Assembly: GCA_017614095.1 (NCBI GenBank)
Contig: JAGACN010000037.1
Coordinates: 1-8,134, forward strand
Direction of reading: 5' to 3'
DNA: 8,134 bases
Origin: Clostridia bacterium
Lineage (GTDB): Bacteria > Bacillota_A > Clostridia > Oscillospirales > CAG-382
Positions 1-6,209 of this stretch are shown here, in pieces. Each line of letters opens with the position of its first letter. Within the stretch, counting starts at the first letter, position 1. Below the pieces are notes generated by a model. It worked only from the letters and a program-made list of their open reading frames with translations, was not told the DNA's origin and did not search any database. The position numbers were made by a program, and so were the translations under genes.

Positions 1-1034
1 CAGAGCTCTTTGAACAGCGATTCCGGAGTGCCGGCCCGGTTTCCGATGTCGACGGTCTGCTCGATCGCCTCATAAAGCCGGGACTGTTTCGGGACCACGG
101 AGAGGCCGGCCCGGATGCAGCGCAGCGGATCGGCGTCGTTGAAAGCCGCCGCGATCATCGCGCTGACGAACATCGCGCCGTAAACACCGTTCTTGGTATG
201 AGAGAAGGATGCGTCCTGATAAGCGGACCGGGCTGCCGCGACCGGGAATCCGGCATTGACGTAGCCGTAATGATCCGTTCGTATCTGAGCCCCGATCCAT
301 TCGCGGTAGGGATTCAAATACGTGTTCGTATATTTGCGCCGGTCGTTCAGATCGGCGGCGGTGCAGTTCAGGCTGTTCAGGTAAGCGGCCCGTTCCGCGG
401 TGAACGTTTCGTAGATCGGCAGCCGCATCAGCCAGTTGTCGCGTACGTCTTCCGGCGTGAAATCGTTTCCTTTCCGCTCGTTCAGCAGAAGCGCCAGGAC
501 CAGATAGCGGATGTCGTCGTCCGTTTCCATGAATCGGATGTGCTCTTTCTGGCTGTCCGGGCAGTAGATCTGAAGATGATCGGATGCGGAGGACCTGGAG
601 GGGAAGTAATCCTGCAGCGGATAGGCGTCTGCGCCTTCCAGCCACTGCCGGATCCATTCATAGCCGCGGAGTCCGTCTCTTCCGGATACGAACGGGTATG
701 CCTCAACGGGTTTTCCAAGCGCGCAGCCGGCGCAGCGTCCGAGCCAGGCGCCGTACATGCGGTCCTCCAGTTCGGCGGGAGATCCGGCAAAACCGGGTCC
801 TTCCGCCGGTGAGCCGGCGCATTTCAGGATGTCTTCCAGATCGTCCGGCTCCCGATAGGGAAAATCCGGACGGATCGGCAGGGCAGCCAGCCTTTGATAA
901 AGGCGGAGAAGGCCGTCTTCGTTGTCGCGCTGTGCTTCGGCTTCTTCCGCGAAACCGGAAACATCGCAGCCCTCTTCCTTGCGTTCGACGATTTCCATCT
1001 GGATCAGATGAAAAAGAGATTCCCACATCGGCAT
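1..1034 (-). CDS. ADP-ribosylglycohydrolase family protein (C-terminus cut by window edge)
   Basis: The family (ADPRH/DraG fold) removes ADP-ribose from modified proteins or small molecules using two Mg2+ ions; the substrate here cannot be told from sequence. The reading frame is open from the start at 1034 to the left edge, giving 344 residues without a stop. Family signatures are visible: a RMYGAWLGRCAG helix near residues 92-103, the metal-binding ETDDD at 170-174 followed by IRYLVLALLL, REWIGAQIR at 244-252, and SHTKNGVYGAMFVSAMIAAA at 278-297. Residues 1-88 are an acidic, mostly helical-looking extension ahead of the catalytic fold. The start is set by AGGAGG at 1043-1048, eight bases upstream; an in-frame ATG at 1028 would be 14 bases away and is less likely. 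The gene is transcribed divergently from the YfhO-like gene. The remaining C-terminal metal ligands lie outside the window, so catalytic integrity cannot be confirmed. Confidence 0.9.
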   Translation of the reverse strand, partial: MPMWESLFHLIQMEIVERKEEGCDVSGFAEEAEAQRDNEDGLLRLYQRLAALPIRPDFPYREPDDLEDILKCAGSPAEGPGFAGSPAELEDRMYGAWLGRCAGCALGKPVEAYPFVSGRDGLRGYEWIRQWLEGADAYPLQDYFPSRSSASDHLQIYCPDSQKEHIRFMETDDDIRYLVLALLLNERKGNDFTPEDVRDNWLMRLPIYETFTAERAAYLNSLNCTAADLNDRRKYTNTYLNPYREWIGAQIRTDHYGYVNAGFPVAAARSAYQDASFSHTKNGVYGAMFVSAMIAAAFNDADPLRCIRAGLSVVPKQSRLYEAIEQTVDIGNRAGTPESLFKEL

Positions 1035-1042
1035 TGGCGGCA

Positions 1043-1048
1043 CCTCCT
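1043..1048 (-). promoter_or_regulatory. Ribosome binding site of the ADP-ribosylglycohydrolase gene
   Basis: On the minus strand this reads AGGAGG, with eight bases to the ATG at 1034. It decides the start between two nearby in-frame ATGs (1034 and 1028) in favour of the upstream one. Confidence 0.85.
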
Positions 1049-1062
1049 GCTTTTTTCTCTTT

Positions 1063-1091
1063 ATTATACAACATTTTTTTTGAAAGCGCAA
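1063..1091 (-). promoter_or_regulatory. Probable SigA-type promoter for the ADP-ribosylglycohydrolase gene
   Basis: On the minus strand a perfect TATAAT (-10, positions 1063-1068) sits 17 bp downstream of TTGCGC (1086-1091), which keeps only the TTG of the -35 consensus. The spacer contains an A-tract (AAAAAAAA). Transcription would start about 20 bp before the start codon, leaving just enough leader for the AGGAGG site. The -10 box is convincing and the -35 is weak. Confidence 0.6.
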
Positions 1092-1204
1092 GACGGCTTT
1101 GGGACGAAATAGAGGATTTCTGTGCCATTTCGGGATGAAAACGGACCGTGATCGCCTTCTCAAAAAAGGATCGCGCCCATACGGAATCCGGTTGCGCATT
1201 TCCT

Positions 1205-1228
1205 CCGCGGAACATTGACAACCCGCGG
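1205..1228. repeat. Pair of CCGCGG palindromes flanking the -35 box
   Basis: Two identical CCGCGG hexamers lie at 1205-1210 and 1223-1228, an 18-bp centre-to-centre distance, and bracket the TTGACA at 1215-1220. Each hexamer is its own palindrome, and the pair also forms an inverted repeat. This geometry could be an operator for a dimeric repressor of the rightward operon, or a chance feature of GC-rich DNA. No regulator gene is visible in the window. Confidence 0.3.
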
Positions 1229-1243
1229 GAATGATGCTATAAT
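1215..1243 (+). promoter_or_regulatory. Consensus SigA-type promoter of the rightward operon
   Basis: TTGACA at 1215-1220 and TATAAT at 1238-1243 are both perfect matches, separated by the optimal 17 bp, and TGC directly before the -10 makes it an extended -10 promoter as well. Transcription would begin near 1250, giving a leader of roughly 23 bases that carries only the ribosome binding site. Such a strong promoter suggests constitutive housekeeping expression or strong expression held down by a repressor. Confidence 0.9.
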
Positions 1244-1259
1244 ACGGACGATAAAATAG

Positions 1260-1264
1260 AGGAG
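1260..1264 (+). promoter_or_regulatory. Ribosome binding site of the YfhO-like gene
   Basis: AGGAG at 1260-1264, within AGAGGAG, lies eight bases before the ATG at 1273 and supports that start. Confidence 0.8.
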
Positions 1265-1272
1265 TTATATCT

Positions 1273-4065
1273 ATGGAAGGGACATTTGACCGGAAAGGCC
1301 GTCTGCTCACGGAAGAGCAGCTGAAATACCGCTATTACCGAAAGACATTTCTGTATACGCTGGTCATCTCGCTTGCTCTGATGGCTCCGTTCGTCATCTT
1401 CGAATGGATTCAGACCGGCCACCCCGTTTTCCTGTATTACGGAGATTACAATGCCCAGCAGATCCCGTTTTACCGGCATTGCGTCGAAATGGTGCATTCC
1501 GGGAATTTCGGATGGGACTGGTTTACGGATATCGGCTCGAATTTCGTCGGCAGTTATTCCTATTATGTGCTGGGAAGTCCGTTTTTCTGGTTTATGTGCC
1601 TGTTCCCGGCATCCTGGGCTCCGTATCTGATGGCGCCGATGTACGTCGTCAAGTACATCGTCGCCGCAATGCTGGCCTACTGCTACCTGAAGCACTGGGT
1701 GCGCAATCAGGATTATGCCGTTCTGGGCGCGCTTTTGTACGCGTTCTGCGGATTCCAGATCTACAACACGTTTTTCAATCAGTTCCACGATATCGTGGCG
1801 GTCTTTCCGCTGCTGCTGATCGGCATGGAGGAACTGATCCAGAACCGCCGGAAAGGGATCTTCGCGCTTGCGGTGTTCCTGAATGCGGTCGGGAACTACT
1901 TTATGTTCGCCGGTCAGGTGGTCTTCTGCATCCTGTATTTCCTGTTTCGTTGCATGGACCCGAACTTCCGAATCACCGGCAAAAAATTCCTGGCGCTGGC
2001 CGCGGAAGCCGTGTTCGGCTTTATGATGAGCATGGTGCTGTTCTGGCCGGCGGCGCTCGGCGTGCTCGGCAATTCCCGGTTGAACCGGTTTTTCTCCAGC
2101 GTGGAGAAAATGCTGTTCTGGTTCAAGGACGACGCGCTGTACTGGCAGCGGTACGGGCAGATCGTTTCCTCGTACTTTTTCCCGCCGGACATTCCTTCCC
2201 GCACGAACATGTTCTGCGGGCATACCGAGCGGTGGTCCTCCGTTTCCGGATGGATGCCGCTGTTCGGCATGACGGGCGTCTTCTCTCTGTTCACGCTGAA
2301 GCGGCACAGATGGTTGAAGATGGTGATCGTCTTCCTGATCGTCTGCTCGGTGGTCCCGGTCCTGAACAGCCTGTTCTTCCTGGGCAACACCTCCTATTAC
2401 GCCCGCTGGATGTATATGATGGTGATGATGTTCTGCGTGGGAACGGTCATCGCGCTGGATCATCCGGAATCCCGGTGGAAAGGGGCGCTGACCGTCACGC
2501 TGGTCTGCATTGCGGCATTCGCGATCCCCTTCGGGCTGCTGTGGTACGACAACCCGTATACGGAGGACACGGTGGATTACCAGCTCGGACGTCCGCCGTA
2601 CACGCTCCGGTTCTGGCTGTATACGGCCATCGCGCTGGCGTGCGTCGTCGCCTTGTGGTATATGATCAAGCGCCTGCGGGGGACGCATGTGTTCTCCCGC
2701 GCGCTGCTGACCGCCACCGGCGCCGTTATTCTGGTATACGGCTGTCTGCACATCGCAAACGGGAAAATGTATTCCTTCCAGAGTTCGTTCCTCGTCGATC
2801 AGGCGATCACCGGGGAAGTGAACCTGCCGTCCGCGGAAGAGGAGTTCTACCGCATCGACTTCTACCGGACGGACAGCATCAGCACGCTGGACAACCTGAA
2901 CATCTACTGGAATTATCCGTCGATCGAATGTTTCCATACCGTCGTCCCGCCGTCTTTGATGGACTTCTATTCGCTCGTCGGCTACAGCCGCGGCGTCGGT
3001 TCCCGGACCAACAGCTCGTGGTACGGGCTGCGCGGCTTGACTTCGACCCGGTATTCCTTTATCCGCGTGGGGACGAACGGACGCAAGATCCTGTACGTCG
3101 ATCCGGAAGACGAATCGCTGAATCAGCAGTACGAAGAGGATGAAAGCTACGTGTTCGTCGGCGTCGAAGACGGCCAGAACATTTACGTGAAAGAGAAATT
3201 CGATACGGAAAAGGGCTGGGTCTATTCCGATACCCAGAACAAGTTCGACATCTATGAGAACGAGAATTACCTGACCATGGGGTTCTGGTTCGACGAATAC
3301 ATGACGGAAACGGATTTCAAGACCGTGAGCTCGGGCTATCAGCGCTCCTGCCTGCTTTGCACATATCTGATCGTGCCGGACGAGGAAACCGAATACTACG
3401 ACCGGTTCATGACCCGCGTTACGGAAGAGGACCGCAAAAAAGCCAATTACGGAACATTCGAGAACTCCGTCGCGGAGCGCCGCGCCGAAACCTGCAAGGA
3501 TTTCACCTGGGATTCGTACGGGTTCTCCGCTTCGATCGAGACGGGAAGCCCCGAGATCGTTTTCTTCTCCGTTCCGTTTGACAACGGCTGGTCCGCCCAT
3601 GTGAACGGGGAGCCTGCGGAGATCCATGTGGTAGACGGCGGATTCATGGCGGTCGAAGTTCCGGCCGGAACCAGTACGATCGCGTTTTCGTACAGGACCA
3701 ACGGCATCCTGATCGGCCTGCTCGTGACCTGCGCCGGCCTTCTCCTGTTCGTCCTCTACCTGATCTTGTTCAAGTTCCGCAAGAAGGAAAAAGCGACGTA
3801 CCGCTTCTTCAGCGAATCTTATTACGAAGAAACGGACTCGAACTATATCCCGCGCCGGCTGCGCCGGTCCCGGACGTCTGCGATGATGCCGCCCGGTGCG
3901 GACGCGATGCCGGAGTCCGGAGAGGACGGAGACGTTTGCGAAGACCGATCCGGAGGAGAGGATGCAGAGACGCCGGAAGCATCCGGGGAACCGGATCCGG
4001 CCGTGACGGAAGACCAATCGACAACAATGAACCAGAAAGGATTCGGCAATGAAGAAAACATTTGA
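1273..4065 (+). CDS. YfhO-family polytopic membrane protein (putative GT-C glycosyltransferase)
   Basis: The 930-residue protein matches the YfhO family. In Bacillus subtilis YfhO is implicated with CsbB and GtcA in adding GlcNAc to lipoteichoic acid; the acceptor here is unknown. A cytoplasmic N-terminus precedes a first membrane helix at about 25-46, followed by a loop with YYGDYNAQQIPFY (55-67) whose Asp58 sits where GT-C enzymes carry the catalytic aspartate. By eye about a dozen further hydrophobic segments run to about 495. A soluble, probably extracytoplasmic region (about 496-810) contains the family-like SVPFDNGWSAHVNG (766-779). A last helix (about 812-833) is followed by FRKKEK. 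The tail after about 835 is unusual: a basic RRLRRSR patch, then a long acidic, Pro/Ser-rich, probably disordered stretch. The start is fixed by a good ribosome site under a consensus promoter, and the end overlaps the HMA gene. Family assignment is strong, and biochemical role is inferred. Confidence 0.92.
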   Translation: MEGTFDRKGRLLTEEQLKYRYYRKTFLYTLVISLALMAPFVIFEWIQTGHPVFLYYGDYNAQQIPFYRHCVEMVHSGNFGWDWFTDIGSNFVGSYSYYVLGSPFFWFMCLFPASWAPYLMAPMYVVKYIVAAMLAYCYLKHWVRNQDYAVLGALLYAFCGFQIYNTFFNQFHDIVAVFPLLLIGMEELIQNRRKGIFALAVFLNAVGNYFMFAGQVVFCILYFLFRCMDPNFRITGKKFLALAAEAVFGFMMSMVLFWPAALGVLGNSRLNRFFSSVEKMLFWFKDDALYWQRYGQIVSSYFFPPDIPSRTNMFCGHTERWSSVSGWMPLFGMTGVFSLFTLKRHRWLKMVIVFLIVCSVVPVLNSLFFLGNTSYYARWMYMMVMMFCVGTVIALDHPESRWKGALTVTLVCIAAFAIPFGLLWYDNPYTEDTVDYQLGRPPYTLRFWLYTAIALACVVALWYMIKRLRGTHVFSRALLTATGAVILVYGCLHIANGKMYSFQSSFLVDQAITGEVNLPSAEEEFYRIDFYRTDSISTLDNLNIYWNYPSIECFHTVVPPSLMDFYSLVGYSRGVGSRTNSSWYGLRGLTSTRYSFIRVGTNGRKILYVDPEDESLNQQYEEDESYVFVGVEDGQNIYVKEKFDTEKGWVYSDTQNKFDIYENENYLTMGFWFDEYMTETDFKTVSSGYQRSCLLCTYLIVPDEETEYYDRFMTRVTEEDRKKANYGTFENSVAERRAETCKDFTWDSYGFSASIETGSPEIVFFSVPFDNGWSAHVNGEPAEIHVVDGGFMAVEVPAGTSTIAFSYRTNGILIGLLVTCAGLLLFVLYLILFKFRKKEKATYRFFSESYYEETDSNYIPRRLRRSRTSAMMPPGADAMPESGEDGDVCEDRSGGEDAETPEASGEPDPAVTEDQSTTMNQKGFGNEENI
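4036..4041 (+). promoter_or_regulatory. Ribosome binding site of the HMA gene, inside the YfhO-like gene
   Basis: AAAGGA at 4036-4041 is seven bases before the ATG at 4049 and lies within the last codons of the preceding gene. It supports independent re-initiation or coupled translation of the metal-binding protein. Confidence 0.65.
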
Positions 4066-4267
4066 ACTGGAAGACCTGGACTGCGCGAATTGCGCGGCAA
4101 AAATGGAAGCGGCCATCAAGAAGATCGACGGCGTTCACGACGCCACGGTCAGCTATGTGGCGCAGAAACTGGTGCTGGATGCCGATGACGATCGGTTTGA
4201 CGAGATCTTGAAAGAGGTCGTCAAAGTCTGCAAACGGGTGGAATCCGATTGCACGATCCTGCTTTAA
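4049..4267 (+). CDS. Free-standing heavy-metal-associated (HMA) domain protein
   Basis: This 72-residue protein is a single ferredoxin-like HMA domain that binds a soft metal ion through two cysteines and probably delivers it to, or regulates, the ATPase encoded next. The metal site is LDCANCAAKM (10-19) with Cys12 and Cys15. The Asp directly before the CxxC motif is typical of Zn/Cd/Pb-type domains, whereas copper chaperones usually have Thr there, so Zn/Cd is favoured over Cu. Two more cysteines (61 and 68) lie near the C-terminus and might add ligands. The gene begins 17 nt before the stop of the YfhO-like gene in another frame and ends 3 nt before the ATPase start, so the three are almost certainly co-transcribed. 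The length fits one complete domain, with no sign of truncation. The ATPase lacks an N-terminal HMA domain, so this appears to be its detached counterpart. Confidence 0.92.
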   Translation: MKKTFELEDLDCANCAAKMEAAIKKIDGVHDATVSYVAQKLVLDADDDRFDEILKEVVKVCKRVESDCTILL

Positions 4268-4270
4268 AAG

Positions 4271-6178
4271 ATGACAAAAAAGCAGCGTAAACTACTCATC
4301 CGGATACTGGTCGCCACCGCGCTGTTCCTTCCGCTGTTCGTGCTGGACAAACTCGGATTCGTGGAGGAATGGCCCTGGTATGTCGCGCTTCCCCTGTTCC
4401 TGATCCCGTACCTGATCGCGGGCTATACGGTCCTGCTGAAGGCGGGCCGGAACATCATTCACGGCCAGGTGTTCGACGAAAACTTTCTGATGACCATCGC
4501 GACCATCGGCGTTTTCGTCATGGCCGTCGTGTTCGGCGACGGCGAATATCCCGAGGCGTGCATGGTCATGCTTCTGTACCAGACCGGCGAACTCCTTCAG
4601 GGGATCGCGGTCGGCAAGAGCAGAAAATCCGTGTCCAATCTGATGGATATCCGGCCGGACTATGCCAACCGTCTGTCAGACGGGCAGATCGAACAGGTTT
4701 CGCCCGATGACGTGGCGGTCGGCGAATGGATCGTCATCAAACCGGGCGAAAAGGTCCCGCTGGACGGGATCGTCCGGGAAGGGACTTCACATCTGGAAAC
4801 CGCCGCGCTGACCGGCGAATCGCTGCCGCGCGCGGTAGGAGAGGGCGAAGAAGTCATCAGCGGATGCATCAATATGAACGGCCTGTTGAAGGTGGAAGTC
4901 ACCAAGCCCTATGGGGAGTCCACGGTTTCGAAGATCCTGGACCTGGTTGAAAACGCATCCTCCGCAAAAGCAAAAAGCGAGAATTTTATAACCCGGTTCG
5001 CAAAATACTATACGCCGGTCGTCGTGATCGCGGCCGTCCTGCTCGCGGTCATTCCGCCGCTGCTGTTCGGCCAGGCGTGGGCCCAGTGGATCAAACTGGC
5101 GCTGACCTGTCTGGTGGTGTCCTGCCCGTGCGCGCTCGTGATCTCCATCCCGCTGACCTTCTTCGGCGGTATCGGAGGCGCGGCCAGAAAGGGGATCCTG
5201 ATCAAGGGATCCAACTGGCTGGAAGTCCTTTCCCGCGTTCAAACGGTCGCTTTCGACAAAACCGGGACGCTGACCAAAGGGACTTTCCGCGTCACGGTCG
5301 TGCATCCGGATCAGATCTCCGAGCAGGAACTGCTCTATTACGCGGCTGCAGCGGAATACTATTCGGATCACCCGATTTCCGTTTCGCTCAAACAGGCATA
5401 CAAGAAGGAGATCGACAGTTCGCTGATCGGCGGCGTGGAGGAAACGTCCGGATACGGCGTGAAAGCGCTGATCGAGCAGAACGACGTGCTGGTCGGGAAC
5501 GGGAAATGGATGGACCGGAACGGGATCGCCTGGCATACGTGCGAAGGACACACGGGTACCGTGATCCACGTTGCCCTGAACGGGACCTACGCGGGCCATG
5601 TCGAGATCGAAGACGAACTGAAAGAGGACGCCGTCCGGGCCATTCAGAAGTTGAAACCGCGCAAAACGGTCATGCTTACCGGAGATTCTTCCGCGGTCGG
5701 AGAACATTTCGCCCACATGCTGAACGTGGATGAAGTCTATAGCGGGCTCCTTCCGGACGAGAAGGTGGGCATGGTGGAGAAACTCCTGCAGAAACCCGAA
5801 AACAGAGCGCTTGCGTTCGTGGGAGACGGCATCAACGATGCCCCCGCGCTTTCCCGCGCAGATCTGGGCATTGCAATGGGCGCGCTCGGATCGGATGCGG
5901 CGATCGAGGCCGCGGACGTCGTTCTGATGGACGACAAACCGTCCAAAGTCGCTTTGGCCGCGCGCGTTGCCAGAAAGACCATGCGCATCGTCTGGGAGAA
6001 CGTGATCTTTTCCCTGGCCGTGAAGGTCGCGGTTCTGGGGCTGGAGATCCTGCTGACGCTGAATGCGGATTCGCCGCTTTCCGTTTATGCGATGCCTCTC
6101 GCGGCGTTTGCCGACGTCGGGGTCCTTCTGCTCGCGGTTTTGAACGCCACGAGAGCTTTGTATGTCCCCAAGAATTAA
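4271..6178 (+). CDS. cadA: P1B-2 type heavy-metal-translocating ATPase (Zn2+/Cd2+/Pb2+ export)
   Basis: This ATP-driven pump exports divalent soft metals across the cytoplasmic membrane. Its 635 residues hold the full P-type core: TGES actuator loop (181-184), CPCALVISIP in the transport helix (285-294), phosphorylation site DKTGT (Asp329), the His367-Pro368 pair of the nucleotide-binding domain, and GDGIND (518-523). CPC-x4-S-x-P, Lys585 in the penultimate helix (NVIFSLAVK) and Asp615-Val-Gly617 in the last helix together are the signature of the Zn/Cd/Pb class, not the copper class. No N-terminal metal-binding domain is present; the protein starts with a short basic stretch and a membrane helix, and the HMA domain is encoded separately just upstream. 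The start at 4271 has no good Shine-Dalgarno and lies 3 nt after the HMA stop, implying translational coupling. The symbol follows Firmicute usage; zntA would be an equal choice. No ArsR/CadC-type regulator is seen. Confidence 0.96.
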   Translation: MTKKQRKLLIRILVATALFLPLFVLDKLGFVEEWPWYVALPLFLIPYLIAGYTVLLKAGRNIIHGQVFDENFLMTIATIGVFVMAVVFGDGEYPEACMVMLLYQTGELLQGIAVGKSRKSVSNLMDIRPDYANRLSDGQIEQVSPDDVAVGEWIVIKPGEKVPLDGIVREGTSHLETAALTGESLPRAVGEGEEVISGCINMNGLLKVEVTKPYGESTVSKILDLVENASSAKAKSENFITRFAKYYTPVVVIAAVLLAVIPPLLFGQAWAQWIKLALTCLVVSCPCALVISIPLTFFGGIGGAARKGILIKGSNWLEVLSRVQTVAFDKTGTLTKGTFRVTVVHPDQISEQELLYYAAAAEYYSDHPISVSLKQAYKKEIDSSLIGGVEETSGYGVKALIEQNDVLVGNGKWMDRNGIAWHTCEGHTGTVIHVALNGTYAGHVEIEDELKEDAVRAIQKLKPRKTVMLTGDSSAVGEHFAHMLNVDEVYSGLLPDEKVGMVEKLLQKPENRALAFVGDGINDAPALSRADLGIAMGALGSDAAIEAADVVLMDDKPSKVALAARVARKTMRIVWENVIFSLAVKVAVLGLEILLTLNADSPLSVYAMPLAAFADVGVLLLAVLNATRALYVPKN

Positions 6179-6196
6179 TTCCGATCTTTAAGAAAC

Positions 6197-6201
6197 AGAG
6201 G
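6197..6201 (+). promoter_or_regulatory. Ribosome binding site of the discoidin-domain lipoprotein gene
   Basis: AGAGG at 6197-6201 is eight bases before the ATG at 6210. A second ATG at 6218 is out of frame. In the 31 bases between the ATPase stop and this start I see neither a terminator hairpin nor a convincing promoter, so read-through from the upstream gene is likely. Confidence 0.7.
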
Positions 6202-6209
6202 TTTTTGAG

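Noticed and set aside
198..812. A 204-codon plus-strand frame, with others nearby, over the left-edge gene
   Set aside because: The minus-strand frame over the same bases encodes clear ADP-ribosylglycohydrolase motifs and has its own promoter and ribosome site.
1147..1175. Imperfect hairpin in the divergent intergenic region (CCTT/AAGG inner stem, 2-nt bulge, GAT/ATC outer stem)
   Set aside because: The stem is short and bulged and no T-run follows on either strand. It lies between two divergent promoters where no transcript would need to end, so it is not a credible terminator.
1244..1272. Possible riboswitch or metal-responsive leader ahead of the rightward operon
   Set aside because: The predicted leader is only about 23 bases, too short for any known riboswitch.
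1404..3143. A 579-codon plus-strand frame inside the YfhO-like gene
   Set aside because: It is Arg/Pro/Gly-rich with no domain and no upstream ribosome site, a typical out-of-frame shadow of GC-rich coding sequence.
1237..4119. A 960-codon open frame on the minus strand, antisense to the entire YfhO-like gene
   Set aside because: Its translation is rich in Arg, His, Gln and Glu with no recognisable domain, and its length is explained by the GC-rich third positions and rare TTA/CTA/TCA codons of the sense gene. The sense frame encodes a clear membrane protein behind a promoter and ribosome site.
4787..5716. A 309-codon minus-strand frame across the ATPase
   Set aside because: It is antisense to conserved P-type ATPase motifs and has no recognisable features of its own.
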